In this document: in pieces, positions 46,520 through 59,660 of the stretch
How positions within the stretch are numbered: position 1 is the first letter of the stretch
How the letters are laid out: every line of letters starts with the position of its first letter
Assembly (NCBI RefSeq): GCF_050948175.1
Contig: NC_135205.1
Span: 2,517,795-2,581,794, forward strand
Reading direction: 5' to 3'
Length of the DNA stretch: 64,000 bases
Origin: Xylocopa sonorina
Taxonomy: Eukaryota; Arthropoda; Insecta; Hymenoptera; Apidae
Program-made: the position numbers and the translations under genes
The notes under the pieces: generated by a model
What the model was told of the DNA's origin: nothing
Seen by the model: the letters and a program-made list of their open reading frames with translations, nothing else
Database searches by the model: none

Positions 46520-46799
46520 AGCCCGTCGCATCGCGAACGGAACCTGCGAATGATACGTTCGTGTATTTAGTCGTTGTACACAGAAACGTGTCCGAGTTCC
46601 TTTTGATATTATCCGGTGTTTTACAAGTTTTATTTTAATTGGTCGTTAATGAGAGCATCGATGATTCAGTTATGTTTATGTGAATTTACATTGTTGTAAT
46701 ATGAACGGTTAAAGATGAGTACAGATTGAGATAGATATGTTATGTATTTTAAATATAATATTTTGCACGTTTCTTGGCAGATTTATCAAAATTTGCAAT

Positions 46800-47330
46800 C
46801 TACTTATGGCTATATTACTAGATTTAGATGTTTCATTGGTGTGGAATCCAATGTAGAAAATAATTAGAACTATAAATAAGGTCTCTATACGACAAAAAAT
46901 CCCAAATTTTATTCCCAGTATTGTATTAACTAACATTTATTTAATAACCCAAACAATTATTAAGCAAATAAAATAATAGATCTTGTGTAAAGTAAATAAC
47001 ATGATCGAGCTAAACAAAGCAGTAATAAACTGTATTTTAAATGTTTCATTGGTGTAGAATCCAATGTAGAAAATAATTGAACTATAAATAAGGTCTCCAT
47101 ACGACAAAAATAGAACTAAAAATAAAATAGAACTATAAATAAGGTCTCTATACGACAAAAAATCCCAAATTTTATTCCCAGTATTGTATTAACTAACATT
47201 TATTTAATAACCCAAACAATTATTAATTAAATAAAATAATAGATCTCGTATAAAGAGAATAACATGATCGAGCTAACAAGACAGGAATAAACTGTATTTT
47301 ATATATTTTTAGTAATTAAATTTGCTTGTT
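46800..47330. repeat. tandem duplication, ~213 bp unit, two copies plus a nested partial one
   Basis: 'atgtttcattggtgt' occurs at 46828 and 47041. 'ttttattcccagtattgta' and 'aacatgatcgagcta' follow in both. The second copy has an additional local duplication around 'aataaggtctc(c/t)atacgac'. Confidence 0.93.
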
Positions 47331-47699
47331 GTAAGCAAACAAAAGTGCCGTTGCAGGGAGTTGATCGCGGAATGGAGGTTTGCTTGGTGGTATTTTAGTA
47401 AATTCCGCTTACATGCGTTTGATGGCGCTGCATAGTTAACAGTAGCCGTGGTCGCCTCTCTTTAGCACGCGTGAGTAATCTATGGCGTCCTCGTTGCGCC
47501 TGACTCATTGTACCCAATGGCTCCCGAACTAATTTTCGGGCTAATTAATTTCCCTCGACCGCAGCTTGCCCGCCAATGGTTCGCTCAACCCCATGGCTCG
47601 AGGTAACGACGAGTTATTCGCGCCTGAAACTCGATTTCGCGTTGTAATGCTTCCTCTTCGACGACTCCAAGCTCTTCGTCGAAACCCTTATCAGTAGGA
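47331..47699. other. CpG-rich unique block
   Basis: Balanced composition with no coding exon recognised. Contains 'tgatggcgctgc' at 47418, a weak CTCF-like core. Confidence 0.33.
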
Positions 47700-48750
47700 C
47701 CAACAAAGGGTAATTATTTTCTTCCTGACATTACAAAGACCAGTCTGTGTAAAATCTATACAGAAGCTTTCCTTGAGATGTGAAAATTAAATTCTAAACA
47801 TTGCAACCCCTTTTCTGAAGCTCAAGGTAATTATTTTCATCTTGAATTACAAAGCCCAGTTTGTAAAATCTATACAGAAACCTTCTTTGAGACGTGAAAA
47901 TTGAATTCTAAACATTGCAACCCCTTTTCTGAGACTCAAAGTAATTATTTTCTTCCTGAATTACAAAGTCCAGTTTGTAAAATCTATAGAGAAGCCTCCT
48001 TTGAGACCTGAAAATTGAATTCTGAACATTGCAACCCCTTTTCTGAAGCTCAAGGTAATTATTTTCTTCTTGAATTACAAAGCCCAGTTTGTAAAATCTA
48101 TACAGAAACCTTTGAGACGTGAAAATTGAATTCTAAACATTGCAACCCCTTTTCTGAGACTCAAAGTAATTATTTTCTTCCTGAATTACAGAGTCCAGTT
48201 TGTAAAATCTATACAGAAACCTTCTTTGAGACGTGAAAATTGAATTCTAAACATTGCAACCTCTTTTCTGAAGCTCAAAGTAATTATTTTCTTCCTGAAT
48301 TACAGAGTCCAGTTTGTAAAATCTATACAGAAACCTTCTTTGAGACGTAAAAATTGAATTTTAAACATTGCAACCCCTTTTCTCAGGCTCAAGGTAATTA
48401 TTTTCTTCCTGAATTACAAAGCTCAGTTTGTAAAATCTATACAGAAACCTTCTTTGAGACGTGAAAATTAAATTCTAAACATTGTAACCTCTTTTCTGAG
48501 GCTTAAAGTAATTATTTTCTTCCTGAATTACAAAGCTCAGTTTGTAAAATCTATACAGAAACCTTCTTTGAGACGTGAAAATTGAATTCTAAACATTGCA
48601 ACTCCTTTTCTGAAGCTCAAGGTAATTATTTTCTTCTTGAATTACAGAGTCCAGTTTGTAAAATCTATACAGAAACCTTCTTTGAGATGTGAAAATTGAA
48701 TTCTAAACATTGCAACTCCTTTTCTGAGGCTTAAAGTAATTAGTAATTGG
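47700..48750. repeat. tandem array, 114 bp unit, ~9 copies
   Basis: 'gtaattattttc' recurs at 47710, 47827, 47941, 48055, 48166, 48280, 48394, 48508 and 48622, mostly 114 bp apart. Units share 'tccagtttgtaaaatctat', 'gagacgtgaaaattgaat' and 'aacattgcaaccccttttc'. Copies differ by scattered substitutions and small deletions. Confidence 0.97.
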
Positions 48751-51069
48751 TAAAATAGTAGTGACAGAGCTAATATTTAGAGAAAATAAGTTATCCAAGC
48801 GATTAAAATTGTCATAACAATAACAACTTCCAAGTAATTTTAAATAAAAGAATTATTTGCGAAGTTTCTTGATTCCAACAATGTCCAATAATAGACTCCA
48901 CGCGCTCAAACTCTGCGCACTACTTCGAAAGATCTACCGCCAAGCGAAATCTCAAGTGAGCCCATCGAAATTGCGCTTGTTCATCAAAAATTCTACCCTG
49001 GGGTCGGAATAATTCGCGCGAAGGAGTCGAGCGAGAAGCTCGATCAGTTAGCAGGAAGTAACCAAGGGAATGAGAATGAAAAAGATAATTGAGCGGAACG
49101 AGGAGGAGCCTGGATAGCAATCTCGAAGATCTGCCTCGAATCCAGTTCCTCTTCCGTTTTGCTACGCGATGGTCGCGAGTCGTCGCTAGATGGCACTTCC
49201 GCTACGCTTCTACTTGGACGTTTCAACGAACTTTCTGCTGGCCAGTAGGTTTTTTTCAATAATAAACGAAACAGAGACTCGATCCTCGACGATTCTGCGA
49301 GGGGCGAGTTTTTCGATCGAGAACGAATTTTTTTAAGGCAACGCGAGACATTTCCGGTCGAGTCAGAACGCATCGAAGAGGCCGTCGAGGACGAGCGGGA
49401 TGAATTGAATTTTTTATGAGGCTGATATGAGAGTAAATTGGTGGCTTTTTCTGACCCGTTCAAGGGCGGATCGTATAAATGATAGGTCGATTTATATACA
49501 TGTGGATATAGCCGATGGCGAAAATATTCGATCTTCTGGACGCGAATGTAATTTTTATTTTTATTCCGTATAAGTATGTGTGAGGTAGTGGAAGATATTG
49601 TAGCTTATTGCTGCAGTATGTTTGCTGATTTCTCTGGTCGTTACTTAAATAGTAGAAAAAGTGATTTAACTTTGTTTAAGTCAGTAATTTCTTTCTGAAA
49701 ATTTATGGTTCAATGGTGATTATTTCTGTGAAATGAAATTAATATAGAATGCGAACGAAATGAGTTGATTATTTACAAAGAATAATTTCAAACGTGCAAC
49801 AAATTTTGGAAATATGTCACTGAATGAAAAACATTTTCACATACAAATACTTATAATTATTACAGTAATAATATTATGAAGTATCAAACACGTTACTGCT
49901 TTACAAACAAATATTTCTATATTTTTTATATTTACATAACATTCTACACTTTTATTCTCTGTAAAACATTTTTGCTTGGAATAAAAGAAATGTAATAAAA
50001 ATTATATCGATATTTTTAAAGAAATTGAAGTAACAACAATTTTTTATGAAAATAACTGTAAAAGAATAGAAATTTCACTGAAATTAATTAACAGTCAGTA
50101 TCGAATACACGTATTATATACACATTTCGTTTGAAAGTACACTCGCATCATTATCCAGCCGAGATATCACTTAATAAAACAAAGCAACGAACGCTCAAAT
50201 TGTCCTCGAAACGCTCGCGTCTTCCATTGTCCCGTTTTCCATTATACGCATCCGAGGGGGATGATTTTTTTGTCGAGTACACGCGGGAACCTTTTTCACG
50301 TCGACGTCCGGGCAATTGCGATACCGGGTCGCGCAATAACAGTTGACTTTTCTGTTAATGAGTTATTTAGAAAGCGACTTGCGTCGACTTTCTCTTTGTC
50401 TCTCTTACTCTTCTGCCTCGTTTCTGCTCCATCATTATCGCCCTACATCTTCGTCTCTCGCATTTTCGCTGCCATTGTCGACTATTTTTAATCAATTTTC
50501 TATTATACACCTTATCGATGAATTTATCGATGCAGATGCATCGAGATTTGTATCATTTGATTTTTTTTATTTGCTACTTATTTGAGTTTTTCTTTTTTAT
50601 GTTTTTAGCATTTGGGTTGAGTTGGTCTAATATGAAATACGTGGCTAATGTGAATTAGCATGATTTTGGAGAATTTTGTTAATGTTATATGTTATGTTTG
50701 TTATTGGCTTAATTAGATATTGAGAAAAGTTTGCAATTGGAGTTTTTGCGTGAGAATTCTTTGAAGAGATGTCATTTTCATGTGATTTTTATTAAATGTG
50801 ATCGAGTTTCTATAATTATTCGTTTTTGTTTTATTGGTGCAGTATTTTTGAAAATTCGAGCGATGATGGTTTTGCTAATATATGGATATTTTATATTGGA
50901 AATCATGTACACGTGTTTTATTCCATTATGAGTACTTAAAACGTATTTTCTGTGTTATCTACGTATTATTATTGCGACATCAATTATGCATACATGACAG
51001 TTAGTAGAAATTTTAATTAGTTTTGACTGACGTTTGCTAAATTTTAATAACAAATTTCTTTTTTTAGTA
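48751..51069. other. unique DNA with CpG-rich blocks at 48890-49470 and 50130-50540
   Basis: The first CpG-rich block has a 139-codon serine/arginine-rich minus frame (49044-49463) and a CTCF-like CTAGATGGCAC at 49186-49196. The second has short overlapping frames. I call neither a gene. The remainder is AT-rich. Confidence 0.33.
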
Positions 51070-51405
51070 AATTATTGAATATATTCAATATTGAAATAAG
51101 TGTAAATCATATAACTTGGATCTTGACAAGAACTTCACTGAAAGTAGTAACCATTAGCAGAATCATTACAATATTTAAAATTTAATTATTACCACTAAAA
51201 AAAGAAAGAAAATGAAGGAGTATTTTCTATATTATCTAAATATATTCAATATTGAAATAAGTGTAAATCATATAACTTGGATCTTGACAATAAGAACTTC
51301 ACTGAAAGTAGTAACCATTAGCAGAATCATTACAATATTTAAAATTTAATTATTACCACTAAAAAAAGAAAGAAAATGAAGGAGTATTTTCTATATTAGA
51401 GTGAC
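51070..51405. repeat. two-copy tandem duplication, ~161 bp, nearly identical
   Basis: 'atattcaatattgaaataag' occurs at 51081 and 51242. The next 150 bp are the same apart from a three-base insertion ('gacaagaac' against 'gacaataagaac'). This is one of the youngest duplications in the window. Confidence 0.97.
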
Positions 51406-54400
51406 TCATTCCACTGATTTTAATTATTAAGAGAAATGTTTAAGTGAAGCAGTTTAAATGTTTTCAAAGACATCTATAAAGTAATTTCCAACATAAAAAT
51501 CAATCAACATCGATGGCAACAATTTTGAATAATTAATTGTAAATTTCAAATTGAAACACCTGTTTCTGAATTATTTCGTAGATTTAATTTTGAAAATTAA
51601 CAATGCGTCTCCTTTTATTCATTAAATCATTTTAATTAAATACGTAAAATAAAATACAGTACGTGGCAGACCCATTGACAGCAATGACAGAAAGTAGATA
51701 ATGATGTTGTTCATCTGTCTATAAACACAATTACCAGTGAAACACAAGTGTCTGTTAGTTTGATACACACTGGTATTTTAAAACAAAGTTTCATATCTAA
51801 ATAATTTATTCTACACGTTAAATTTATTTTCGCATGAAGGCTCATTCTTTAAATGATAATTCTTTGATGGTTAAGACATTTTGTGACATTGATTTTAATC
51901 ACGTACAAAGTTAGAATAATTACTGCCAAAATTTAATAAAACATAAACTCAACAGAAGAGTTCTAAATTATAAATTTTTCATTTAATTAAATTTAGGCTT
52001 CATAAAAAATCCATCTATATTTAATTAATATTATTACACCAATGGAAAAATAAGGCATGATTCTTTTTTTATACAATTATTTAACTAGCAAATTAAAATA
52101 ATATATTTCAGGACAATCAAAAGAAAATTGGATTTAAAATATCCATACAAGGTACACAGGTTTTCACAGATTTCTCATAAAAATAATTAACGTTAAAATT
52201 AATAAAATTACATACATAAAATTTAATTATACAAAATGACAGAATATGATATATACGCAACGAAAGACCTTCACGAAACTCAAATACGTCGCAAACGCAC
52301 AGAAAAATATTAGAAAATCGAAGAAGAAAAACAAATTTCCACGTTTTCCTCAATTTTTTTATACAAACTATATTTCACTTTTCCATCGAATTTGCACCTG
52401 TTTCCCGACTAAAGCGCACAAGCGTTCCCCAAGGACGTTTCGTGACCGCAAGGACAATCAGAGGACGCCTTTAAGGACGCGCAGCAGTCCTCCGCGTCCT
52501 TTACATCCGCTGGAGAACAGTAAGGCTAACGAGCGGCGCCCTCGAGGCTCGACTAGAGCTCGCCATCCTCTCCTTGTCACGTGTTTCCGCGATAGAAACG
52601 ACGCGAACCGTGCTGGACGAGAATAAAAGATCTCGAGGAGAATGATTCCTCGAGGAAGGACGAGGATTTGAGAATTTTCCAGCTTCTTTCTGATAATGCG
52701 ACATTTGTCTGATTACGGAAGCAAAAGGAGTTAACTGTTTTAAGAGAATATTTGAGATCACTTGTATCATTGGAAGTAGAAATTACGAAGTTGAGTTTAA
52801 ATCTTACTAGATTAGAAGAGATTGGATTTCATTTTTCAATTATTATCATTTTTTTTTTAGTTTTAATTTAGGGTAATTTTTAGAAATATCGCAATGGTTT
52901 ATGTCTATATTAATTGCTTAAATCTATTTTTTTTTTTTGAGATACTGTCGAGTGCAATTGTGTTTATCCTCTAATTCTGCTAAAATATATTATTTTAATT
53001 TGCTATCTAAACAATTTAGTAGAAGAAAAATCTTGCCTTATTTTATTACAGTTTTCAAAGTTCTCTTTCAAGGAGTAGAATTAAAATTACAAACACTGCA
53101 TAGTTAATAATAAGCAAGTAGACATAAATTTTTGCTTGCATATATTCCAGAAAATTAGTCCAATTTCTTTACACTGTCCATCATCATCTTTCTATGTAAA
53201 ATGAGATCAAGACGCGTGCATAAATATAAAACTGAATTTTTCCAAACAAGTATTTCAAGTTCAATCGTTTCAGACATAATCGCGTCTTTCATTGCGATAT
53301 TTCGATCGCTTGGGCAATAAATGTTGGTTAGTATCATTCGCATAGTAAAGTGAAAGCATCCGCGAAATTATAATAGCCATTTTTCAGCTCGATCAAGCGC
53401 CATCGTTGGTCCAGGAATTTCAGGTCATCAGACGCGAATGGATACGTCCCTGAACGGACACGGTTTTCCGATTTGCATAGGCCTCTAGCCGCGGAACTTA
53501 TGCATTATGCGTGCGCTCGAGGTCGAACGAGTCGTACCCTGAACCTGTTTGACCCTCGAGGAACGCGATATGCAGACGATGGCTCCTCCTGCTAAACTTG
53601 AAACCATTTTTCTATTTTGACACAACCGCGAACCTGATTTTAAGTACGTGGAGTTGAAATGGTCGTACCAAGGATTGAATTTAGAAACTATACTGTCTTT
53701 ATTTTGTTTTAATCCGTATTTTAAAGATTTTTCGTTGAGAAATAGAGAGAGAAAGAGAGAGAGAGAGACGAATTGATATAGGTTTATATTAAAAAATAGA
53801 TTAGAACACTTGTGCTACGTTTATTTTTTAAAATTTGCAATGCTAAAATTTTTAATATTTTTCAAACAGAGATGGATTAAATTTGAGAAATAAAAGTCTC
53901 GTGTTTTGTTAGGATTTTCATAGTTTTTCTGTTTACTGTCTCGACGCTTCTAAGCGTTCAGCAGTGCGAAGATTTGTTGGAATTTTTCAAAGACAGACGA
54001 CACATTAATTGAAAAAGAAATATGTTACAATCTATTACGATTTTCAAAATTTTTCGTTCCACATTTTCTAATTTCCAAGCACAGAGAATCGAAGCTTCCA
54101 CCAACTATTCTCAAATTACAAACGTTATTTTAAATATAAATTTTTATCTCCACGTTGCGGAGTCAGCAAAAAGTAAAAGAAAAAAATAAACTCCATTGCG
54201 ACAAATTAATAAAAGAACAAATTCCGCCATTGGTTTTACTTTGAAAATTCGACGATAAAATGGAGGGAGACCTGAAAGCAGAAGATAACGGACAGGTATA
54301 AAGTTTAGGTGAACGTTGCGAGAGCTAAGTTAAACCTTCTTCCCAAGAATTTGTCGACAAGGATGGATTAAATTCTCTTTGGACGGTGGTTATATCGTGG

Positions 54401-54639
54401 ACGACAGTTTCCAAGAGTGCCACCGCGAGATATGCTGCCAGTCGGTCCATGCAAATGGACGCGACCACCAGAATGATCGCTGCGGTTGCTCACGGCGATT
54501 TTCAGACTTTGCGACCTTTCCACTGCGGCGAATCGATGCAAGTCGGAATAGCAACGAATGAATAATGCATAAAATACACAACCTGCCAGGTTCTCTTTGC
54601 TTACCGTTCCTGAAAAGGAAACCATCCGCGAGGAAGGTA
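51406..54639. other. AT-rich spacer with CpG-rich blocks at 52380-52640, 53390-53620 and 54290-54640
   Basis: No repeat array. A purine (GA)n run lies at about 53743-53768. The block at 54290-54640 has open frames on both strands, including an unlisted minus frame rich in A, V, L and I near 54395-54500, but no splice-supported exon. 52246-52626 (126 codons, plus) is a chance frame in GC-rich DNA. Confidence 0.33.
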
Positions 54640-55370
54640 GAGGGCATGCGAAATTATGAGAAATTCCTGAGCAATAAAAAAAAAGTAGAGTTAAAATGTA
54701 GTTAATGACAGATAGAAATATTAAATTAAATCTAATATGCATAATTAACGATTGAAAACATACTAGACATATGAAGTGTTAAAAAAAGAACAAAATTTTC
54801 AATTAATGTTTAGTATTATAATTAACTTTTGTATTTGCAAATGCTTAATGTTTTGAGAGAATCAAGTGGTTTTAAAACCATTTGAATTATGAGAAATTCC
54901 TGAGCAATAAAAAAAAAAGTAGAGTTAAAATGTAGTTAATGGCAGATAGAAATATTAAATTAAATATAATATGTGTAATTAACGATTGAAAAAATACTAG
55001 ACATATGAGGTGTTAAAAAAGAGAACAAAGTTTTCAATTATTATTAGTACTGTAATTAACTTTTGTATTTGCAACTGCTTAATGTTTTGAGAGAATCAAA
55101 TGGTTTTAAAACCATTTGAATTATGAGAAATTCCTGAGCAATAAAAAAAAGTAGAGTTAAAACGTAGTTAATGAGAGACAGAAATATTAAATTAAATATA
55201 ATATGTGTAATTAACGATTGAAAAAATACTAGATATATGAGGTGTTAAAAAAAAGAACAAAATTTGCAATTATTATTAGTATTGTACTTAACTTTTACAA
55301 TGTAAAATTAACTTTTGTATTTGTAAATGCTTAATGTTTTGAGAGAATCAAATGGTTGATTTGGAAGTAT
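54640..55370. repeat. tandem array, ~235 bp unit, 3 copies
   Basis: 'ttatgagaaattcctgagc' occurs near 54653, 54888 and 55122. 'gaaatattaaattaaat' and 'ttaatgttttgagagaatca' are conserved in all copies. Confidence 0.95.
55096..55119. repeat. 24-bp perfect palindrome at array unit junction
   Basis: The centre is GGTTTTAAAACC, extended symmetrically by TCAAAT and ATTTGA. The equivalent junction about 235 bp upstream (near 54863-54886) has one mismatch, and the third unit lacks the second half. Confidence 0.93.
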
Positions 55371-56379
55371 ATTAGTTCAAAATGGCCAGCGCATTTATTA
55401 CTTACACTGAAAGAAATGATTTTCATTTATAATATTTAATTTAGGAAGTGCTGGTTTTAAGTCACGTTGAGATCTGTATTGATTAGACAATCTTTGCAGC
55501 ATTCATAATTTTTCTGACTATTGATAGTATATAATTTGTCACTGTTAAATTAACAATTCAATAATTGAACTGTATGCCACTGTATATAATAGCAGTAAAC
55601 TATGAGAAAGAAATTTTCTCGACGAAAATAAGAAAAATAGAAATTACAGTATTAAAAAACAAATAATAAAGAAACAGATGTATGCCACTAATAATCTACA
55701 ACTAAAATAATCTACAATCCAACGAAATTAATCTAATAATCAAACAATTCAAACGTTCCACCAAAAAGAAAGAAACGCAATAAACGAAAATCAAAACTCC
55801 AGCAATTAATTCGAATTACATCAAACATTTACTGACACACTGACGAAGTAACATCAGCCAACCGCTTTGAGCATAATCCAAACAAGATCGATCGAAATCG
55901 CAGCGATCTAAATGCAGGCGCGTAACAAATTCGAACCCTGGTTCAACTTCGCTAAACAGACGTTCCCACGTCGCACGACATTTCAAAGCTGGCGAACAAA
56001 TTTCCCCAAATTCCGTGCGATTACCATCGTCTCGAAAGTTCGTGGTTACGAAATCATTAGGCGAATCTCGTGCAGTGATTCGCAGACGAAGCTGCGACGC
56101 GACCCAGATCAGGTTACAGCAGTGAGGGGGGGGTCGAACTGGATGGCTGTTGGGGCCAATCGCCAACCACATTTTACAACTGGCTCTCAACAGCGGCCAG
56201 AGTTAAGCAAAACAATACTGGATTCACTGTCAGAGTCGAAACGAGCATTGTCCAATGGACCTTTGAGAGGGTTTCCGCCTTTTTACGCCCGCCAACGATG
56301 CGCTCGTCGTTGTTCTCGACTTTTCCCTATCCGACGCGCTACTCGCTATTGCCTTTCGCGTGCTGTGTCGCAGCGTCGA
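55371..56379. other. AT-rich spacer then CpG-rich block with a long chance frame
   Basis: 55830-56379 is CpG-rich. The longest frame in the window (170 codons, plus, 55912-56424) lies here. It is basic and featureless, has no splice or homology support, is overlapped by a 124-codon minus frame, and runs into a repeat. I do not call it a gene. Confidence 0.35.
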
Positions 56380-57060
56380 GCATTTAACTGGCGACGAATA
56401 AACGACGCGATGCTACAGCTGTGATCGTTGCTGGATTTTGTTTACTGTATGTTTATACTTCTCTAAGTTTCTAACGAACTATCTATATCTCTCTATGGTT
56501 ATTTGTAAAGCTATTGTATTTAATGCCAGAAATTTATAAGAATCACACTGGAATGATTTTTGATGTCATAACGAAAGTTTCTGTTGTATCCTTTTTTTTT
56601 AGTATAACAAGTGGATTCGTTTATTGTAATTTTACGAAGGTGGACGTAGATGCTAATTGGTCGACGAAAATTGTTTAGAAATGGCAAAAGTTCACCCTGC
56701 TACCCTCAGTTAGCCACAGATACCAAGTTCACCCTCGAGTGATGCACACGTGAATTCTGCGTGCCTTAAATTTCGACTGTAGTAAGCAATGAATCAAAGA
56801 AGCATACATTTTTTTATTAAATTGATTATAATATATAATAGTGTTAAAGGATAAATTTTTTAAATATAATTTTATTTTTCTAATATAATTTTTAAATAAT
56901 TAATATAATTAAACTGTTAAAGGATAGCTTTTTGGATGTTACTGTTGCTATAGACAGTTGGTTGCCAAATGCATATGAATTTAGACGAAAATGACATGCA
57001 AAGGGTTTGAGTTGATGTTTATTGGTTGTGACATTAGGAAACAATGATGGACCAATTTAA
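56380..57060 (+). repeat. diverged direct duplication, copy 2
   Basis: Homologous to 41140-41750 with matching landmark order and many indels. It contains about 100 bp more AT-rich sequence near 56810-56920 than copy 1. Confidence 0.65.
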
Positions 57061-57289
57061 TGTAGGACTCTTTGACCGCTGATTGGGTGCTCCATAACAT
57101 AAGACAAGACGTTCGTTTATAAATCAGAGAATAAAACAAATTTCTCTTATCCTTAAGAGTAAACTTTCAACTATAATACATCTATCTCTAAATTATTATC
57201 ATCCCAGTAACTCTTTCAATGACTGTAATAACACTACTTCTAAGTAGAATATCTATTTTTTTCAGAAAATAAAAGAATATATATATTCT

Positions 57290-57335
<46 letters not shown>
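57061..57335. repeat. AT-rich DNA ending in a (TA)n microsatellite
   Basis: 57061-57275 is unique. 57293-57335 is an almost pure TA run that borders the foldback element. Confidence 0.8.
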
Positions 57336-57346
<11 letters not shown>

Positions 57347-57636
57347 TATTCTGCAAGTACTTTAATGCTTTTGAATGAGAGTTTACGCAGTTTTATATAT
57401 ATTATTATATATATTATTATAATATTATACATTATATATTATACATTATACATTATATTATACATTATATTATATTATACATTATATTATACATTATATA
57501 TTATATATTATATATTATAATATCATTATAAGTTATTATAATATATATATATATATATATAATTATAATAATATCTATAAAACTGCGTAAACATTCATTC
57601 AAAAACATTTAGAGTACTTGGAGAATATTAAAAATA
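57336..57636. repeat. foldback element, ~66-bp inverted arms around an AT-rich loop
   Basis: The left arm (57336-57402) and right arm (57570-57636) are reverse complements with a few mismatches. They share 'aatattct(g/c)caagtact', 'tttttgaatga' and 'gtttacgcagttttata'. The ~167-bp loop is made of ATTATA and TA repeats. There is no target-site duplication or coding capacity. It may be a foldback-type MITE or a cruciform-prone expansion. Confidence 0.82.
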
Positions 57637-58389
57637 AACCATTACACGATAAAGGCAATTATCATTCCATTAACAACAGCAAACACGGCCTATCTACTTA
57701 GTTTGCTTCGACATTATTAGATTATGCAATCTTAATTATATAAATACTTTATGCGATTAAACGAAACCTTTCAATCTGACGGTTATTTCGTTCCATTTCG
57801 TCAAGATTGCGTTTCTTTAATCTGATCTGCGTTTTTAAGCTTACTCAAATACCTTAAACCGCTGTCGAAACGATTACACGTTAAAATCGTTAAACAGTGA
57901 AAATAATTTTTTTAGCTTTATCAAAATGTTCACAATTTGTTTCAATACGATCAGTGAAATGTTTGCTCATTTATTAATCAAACGTGTTCTTTAATAGAGT
58001 GGAGAACAGAATATATACCAATTATTACAATTAATATTCATGATCGACAGATTTTCTCAGATTATTATTATAATTACAGAAGTATCTGTGTCTCTTCTAA
58101 TTTGTGGTGTACCTTGATCAATAAAGATACATCTATAAGAATATACAATTTTACTGACTTTCAAATAAATATCTCCCTTTTCGAATTAATTTTTTATTTC
58201 TTACGATCTATTTATACGTGATGTTTTTTTTTTTAAATAAAACATTTAAGTAAAAGTGTTTGATTTGCAAAACAGTTGAACGTAATTTGCAAAACGTTCG
58301 ATTGAAAGTATCAATACTGTATCCATCTCTCCCAGAAAATAAAATAAAAAACATTCGATTTTAATTGTCACAAATTGCACTGACAATAA
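57637..58389. other. AT-rich spacer
   Basis: No repeats or frames of note. Confidence 0.35.
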
Positions 58390-59660
58390 GAACACTCGCG
58401 AGCGTTGCTATTGTGATGTCAAATACATTCTCAACTAGAGGTATCATAAGTAAACTAACGTCACCTTGCTGGCACTCGTCCTGTTGATACTTTATTCCCA
58501 AGAAATAGGATTGAAGACTTTATTTCCAATCAATAAGATTAGAGTTACCAGAAAATACTCTACTGGCACGTATCCTGTTGACACCCTGATTCCCAAGAAG
58601 TAAGATTGAAGTCCTTGCCCCACCATTCTAAAACTGCATAGTATAAGAAGACCTGGGAATTGTCCAGTCTTTAGTCCTGATTAATCCTTCGGTCTATCCT
58701 GTTAAACTCTGCGTAAAAATCGATGCGATTGTAATAAACTTTATATTTCAAATTGCTTAAAAGCAATTACTCAGTCGCATTTTTTTTAAGTCACTTTAGA
58801 ATATTTTACGTGACATTATTCACGATGCACAACAATCGAAACGGTCGCAGTTCTCACTTTATTTCCAATCAATAAGATTAGAGTTATCACCCTACTGGCA
58901 CGCATCCTGTTGACACCCTGATTCCCAAGAAATAAGATTGAAGTCCTTGCCCCACCACCCTAAAACTACATAGCATAAGAAGACCTGGGAATTATTTATT
59001 TTTTAGTCCTGATTAATCCTTAATGATCCATAAGAGTCGACGCGATATTGTAATAAATTTTATATTTCAAACATTAAATAAAGAGTCGAGTGAGCAATTT
59101 TTTTGAAGTCACTTTAGAATATTTTACGTGACACTATCCACAATGCATAACAATCGAAATACTGTTAAACTCTGCATAAGAGTTGACACGATACTGTAAT
59201 AAACTTTATATTTCAAATTGCTTAAAAGCAATTGCTCAGTCGCATTTTTTTTAAGTCACTTTATGTATTATATCGTACCAAACTTTATATTTCAAACATT
59301 AAATAAAGAGTAGAGTGAGCAATTTTTTTTAAGTCACTTTAGAATATTTTACGTGACATTATCCACAATGCATAACAATCGAAATACTGTTAAACTCTGC
59401 ATAAGAGTTGACACGATACTGTAATAAACTTTATATTTCAAATTGCTTAAAAGCAATTGCTCAGTCGCATTTTTTTTAAGTCACTTTATGTATTATATCG
59501 TACCAAACTTTATATTTCAAGCATTAAATAAAGGGTAGAGTGAGCAATTGCTGACTCGCATTTTTTTAAGTCACTTTATAACATTTTACATGACATTGTC
59601 CACGATGTACAACAACCAAAATGGTCGTAATTCCCAATCTCCCTCGACGGTCGTAATTCC
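58390..59660 (-). repeat. tandem array, arm B of a large inverted duplication
   Basis: Reverse-complement homologue of 29225-30450. It contains 'tactggcacgcatcctgttg' (near 58891), 'ccaatcaataagattag', 'ttacgtgacattat' (58806, 59111, 59350) and 'ctccctcgacggtcg' (59640). Within the arm the units with 'aaattgcttaaaagcaatt' (an 18-bp near-perfect palindrome) are themselves tandemly repeated (58750, 59215, 59444). Confidence 0.88.

Larger units (their letters stand above)
46096..46799. other. CpG-rich block then AT-rich spacer
   Basis: 46096-46560 is CpG-rich and carries the kappaB-like and homeodomain-like clusters listed separately. Four overlapping frames on both strands (65-106 codons) have no family features. 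Confidence 0.35.

Noticed and set aside
54395..54510. Minus-strand frame rich in A, V, L and I that looks like a membrane segment
   Set aside because: Stops on both sides, charged residues in the middle, no clear splice sites, and an equally open frame on the plus strand.
55912..56424. 170-codon plus-strand open frame, the longest in the window
   Set aside because: It lies in CpG-rich DNA where stops are rare, is overlapped by a 124-codon frame on the other strand, has no domain, and runs into a noncoding duplicated segment.
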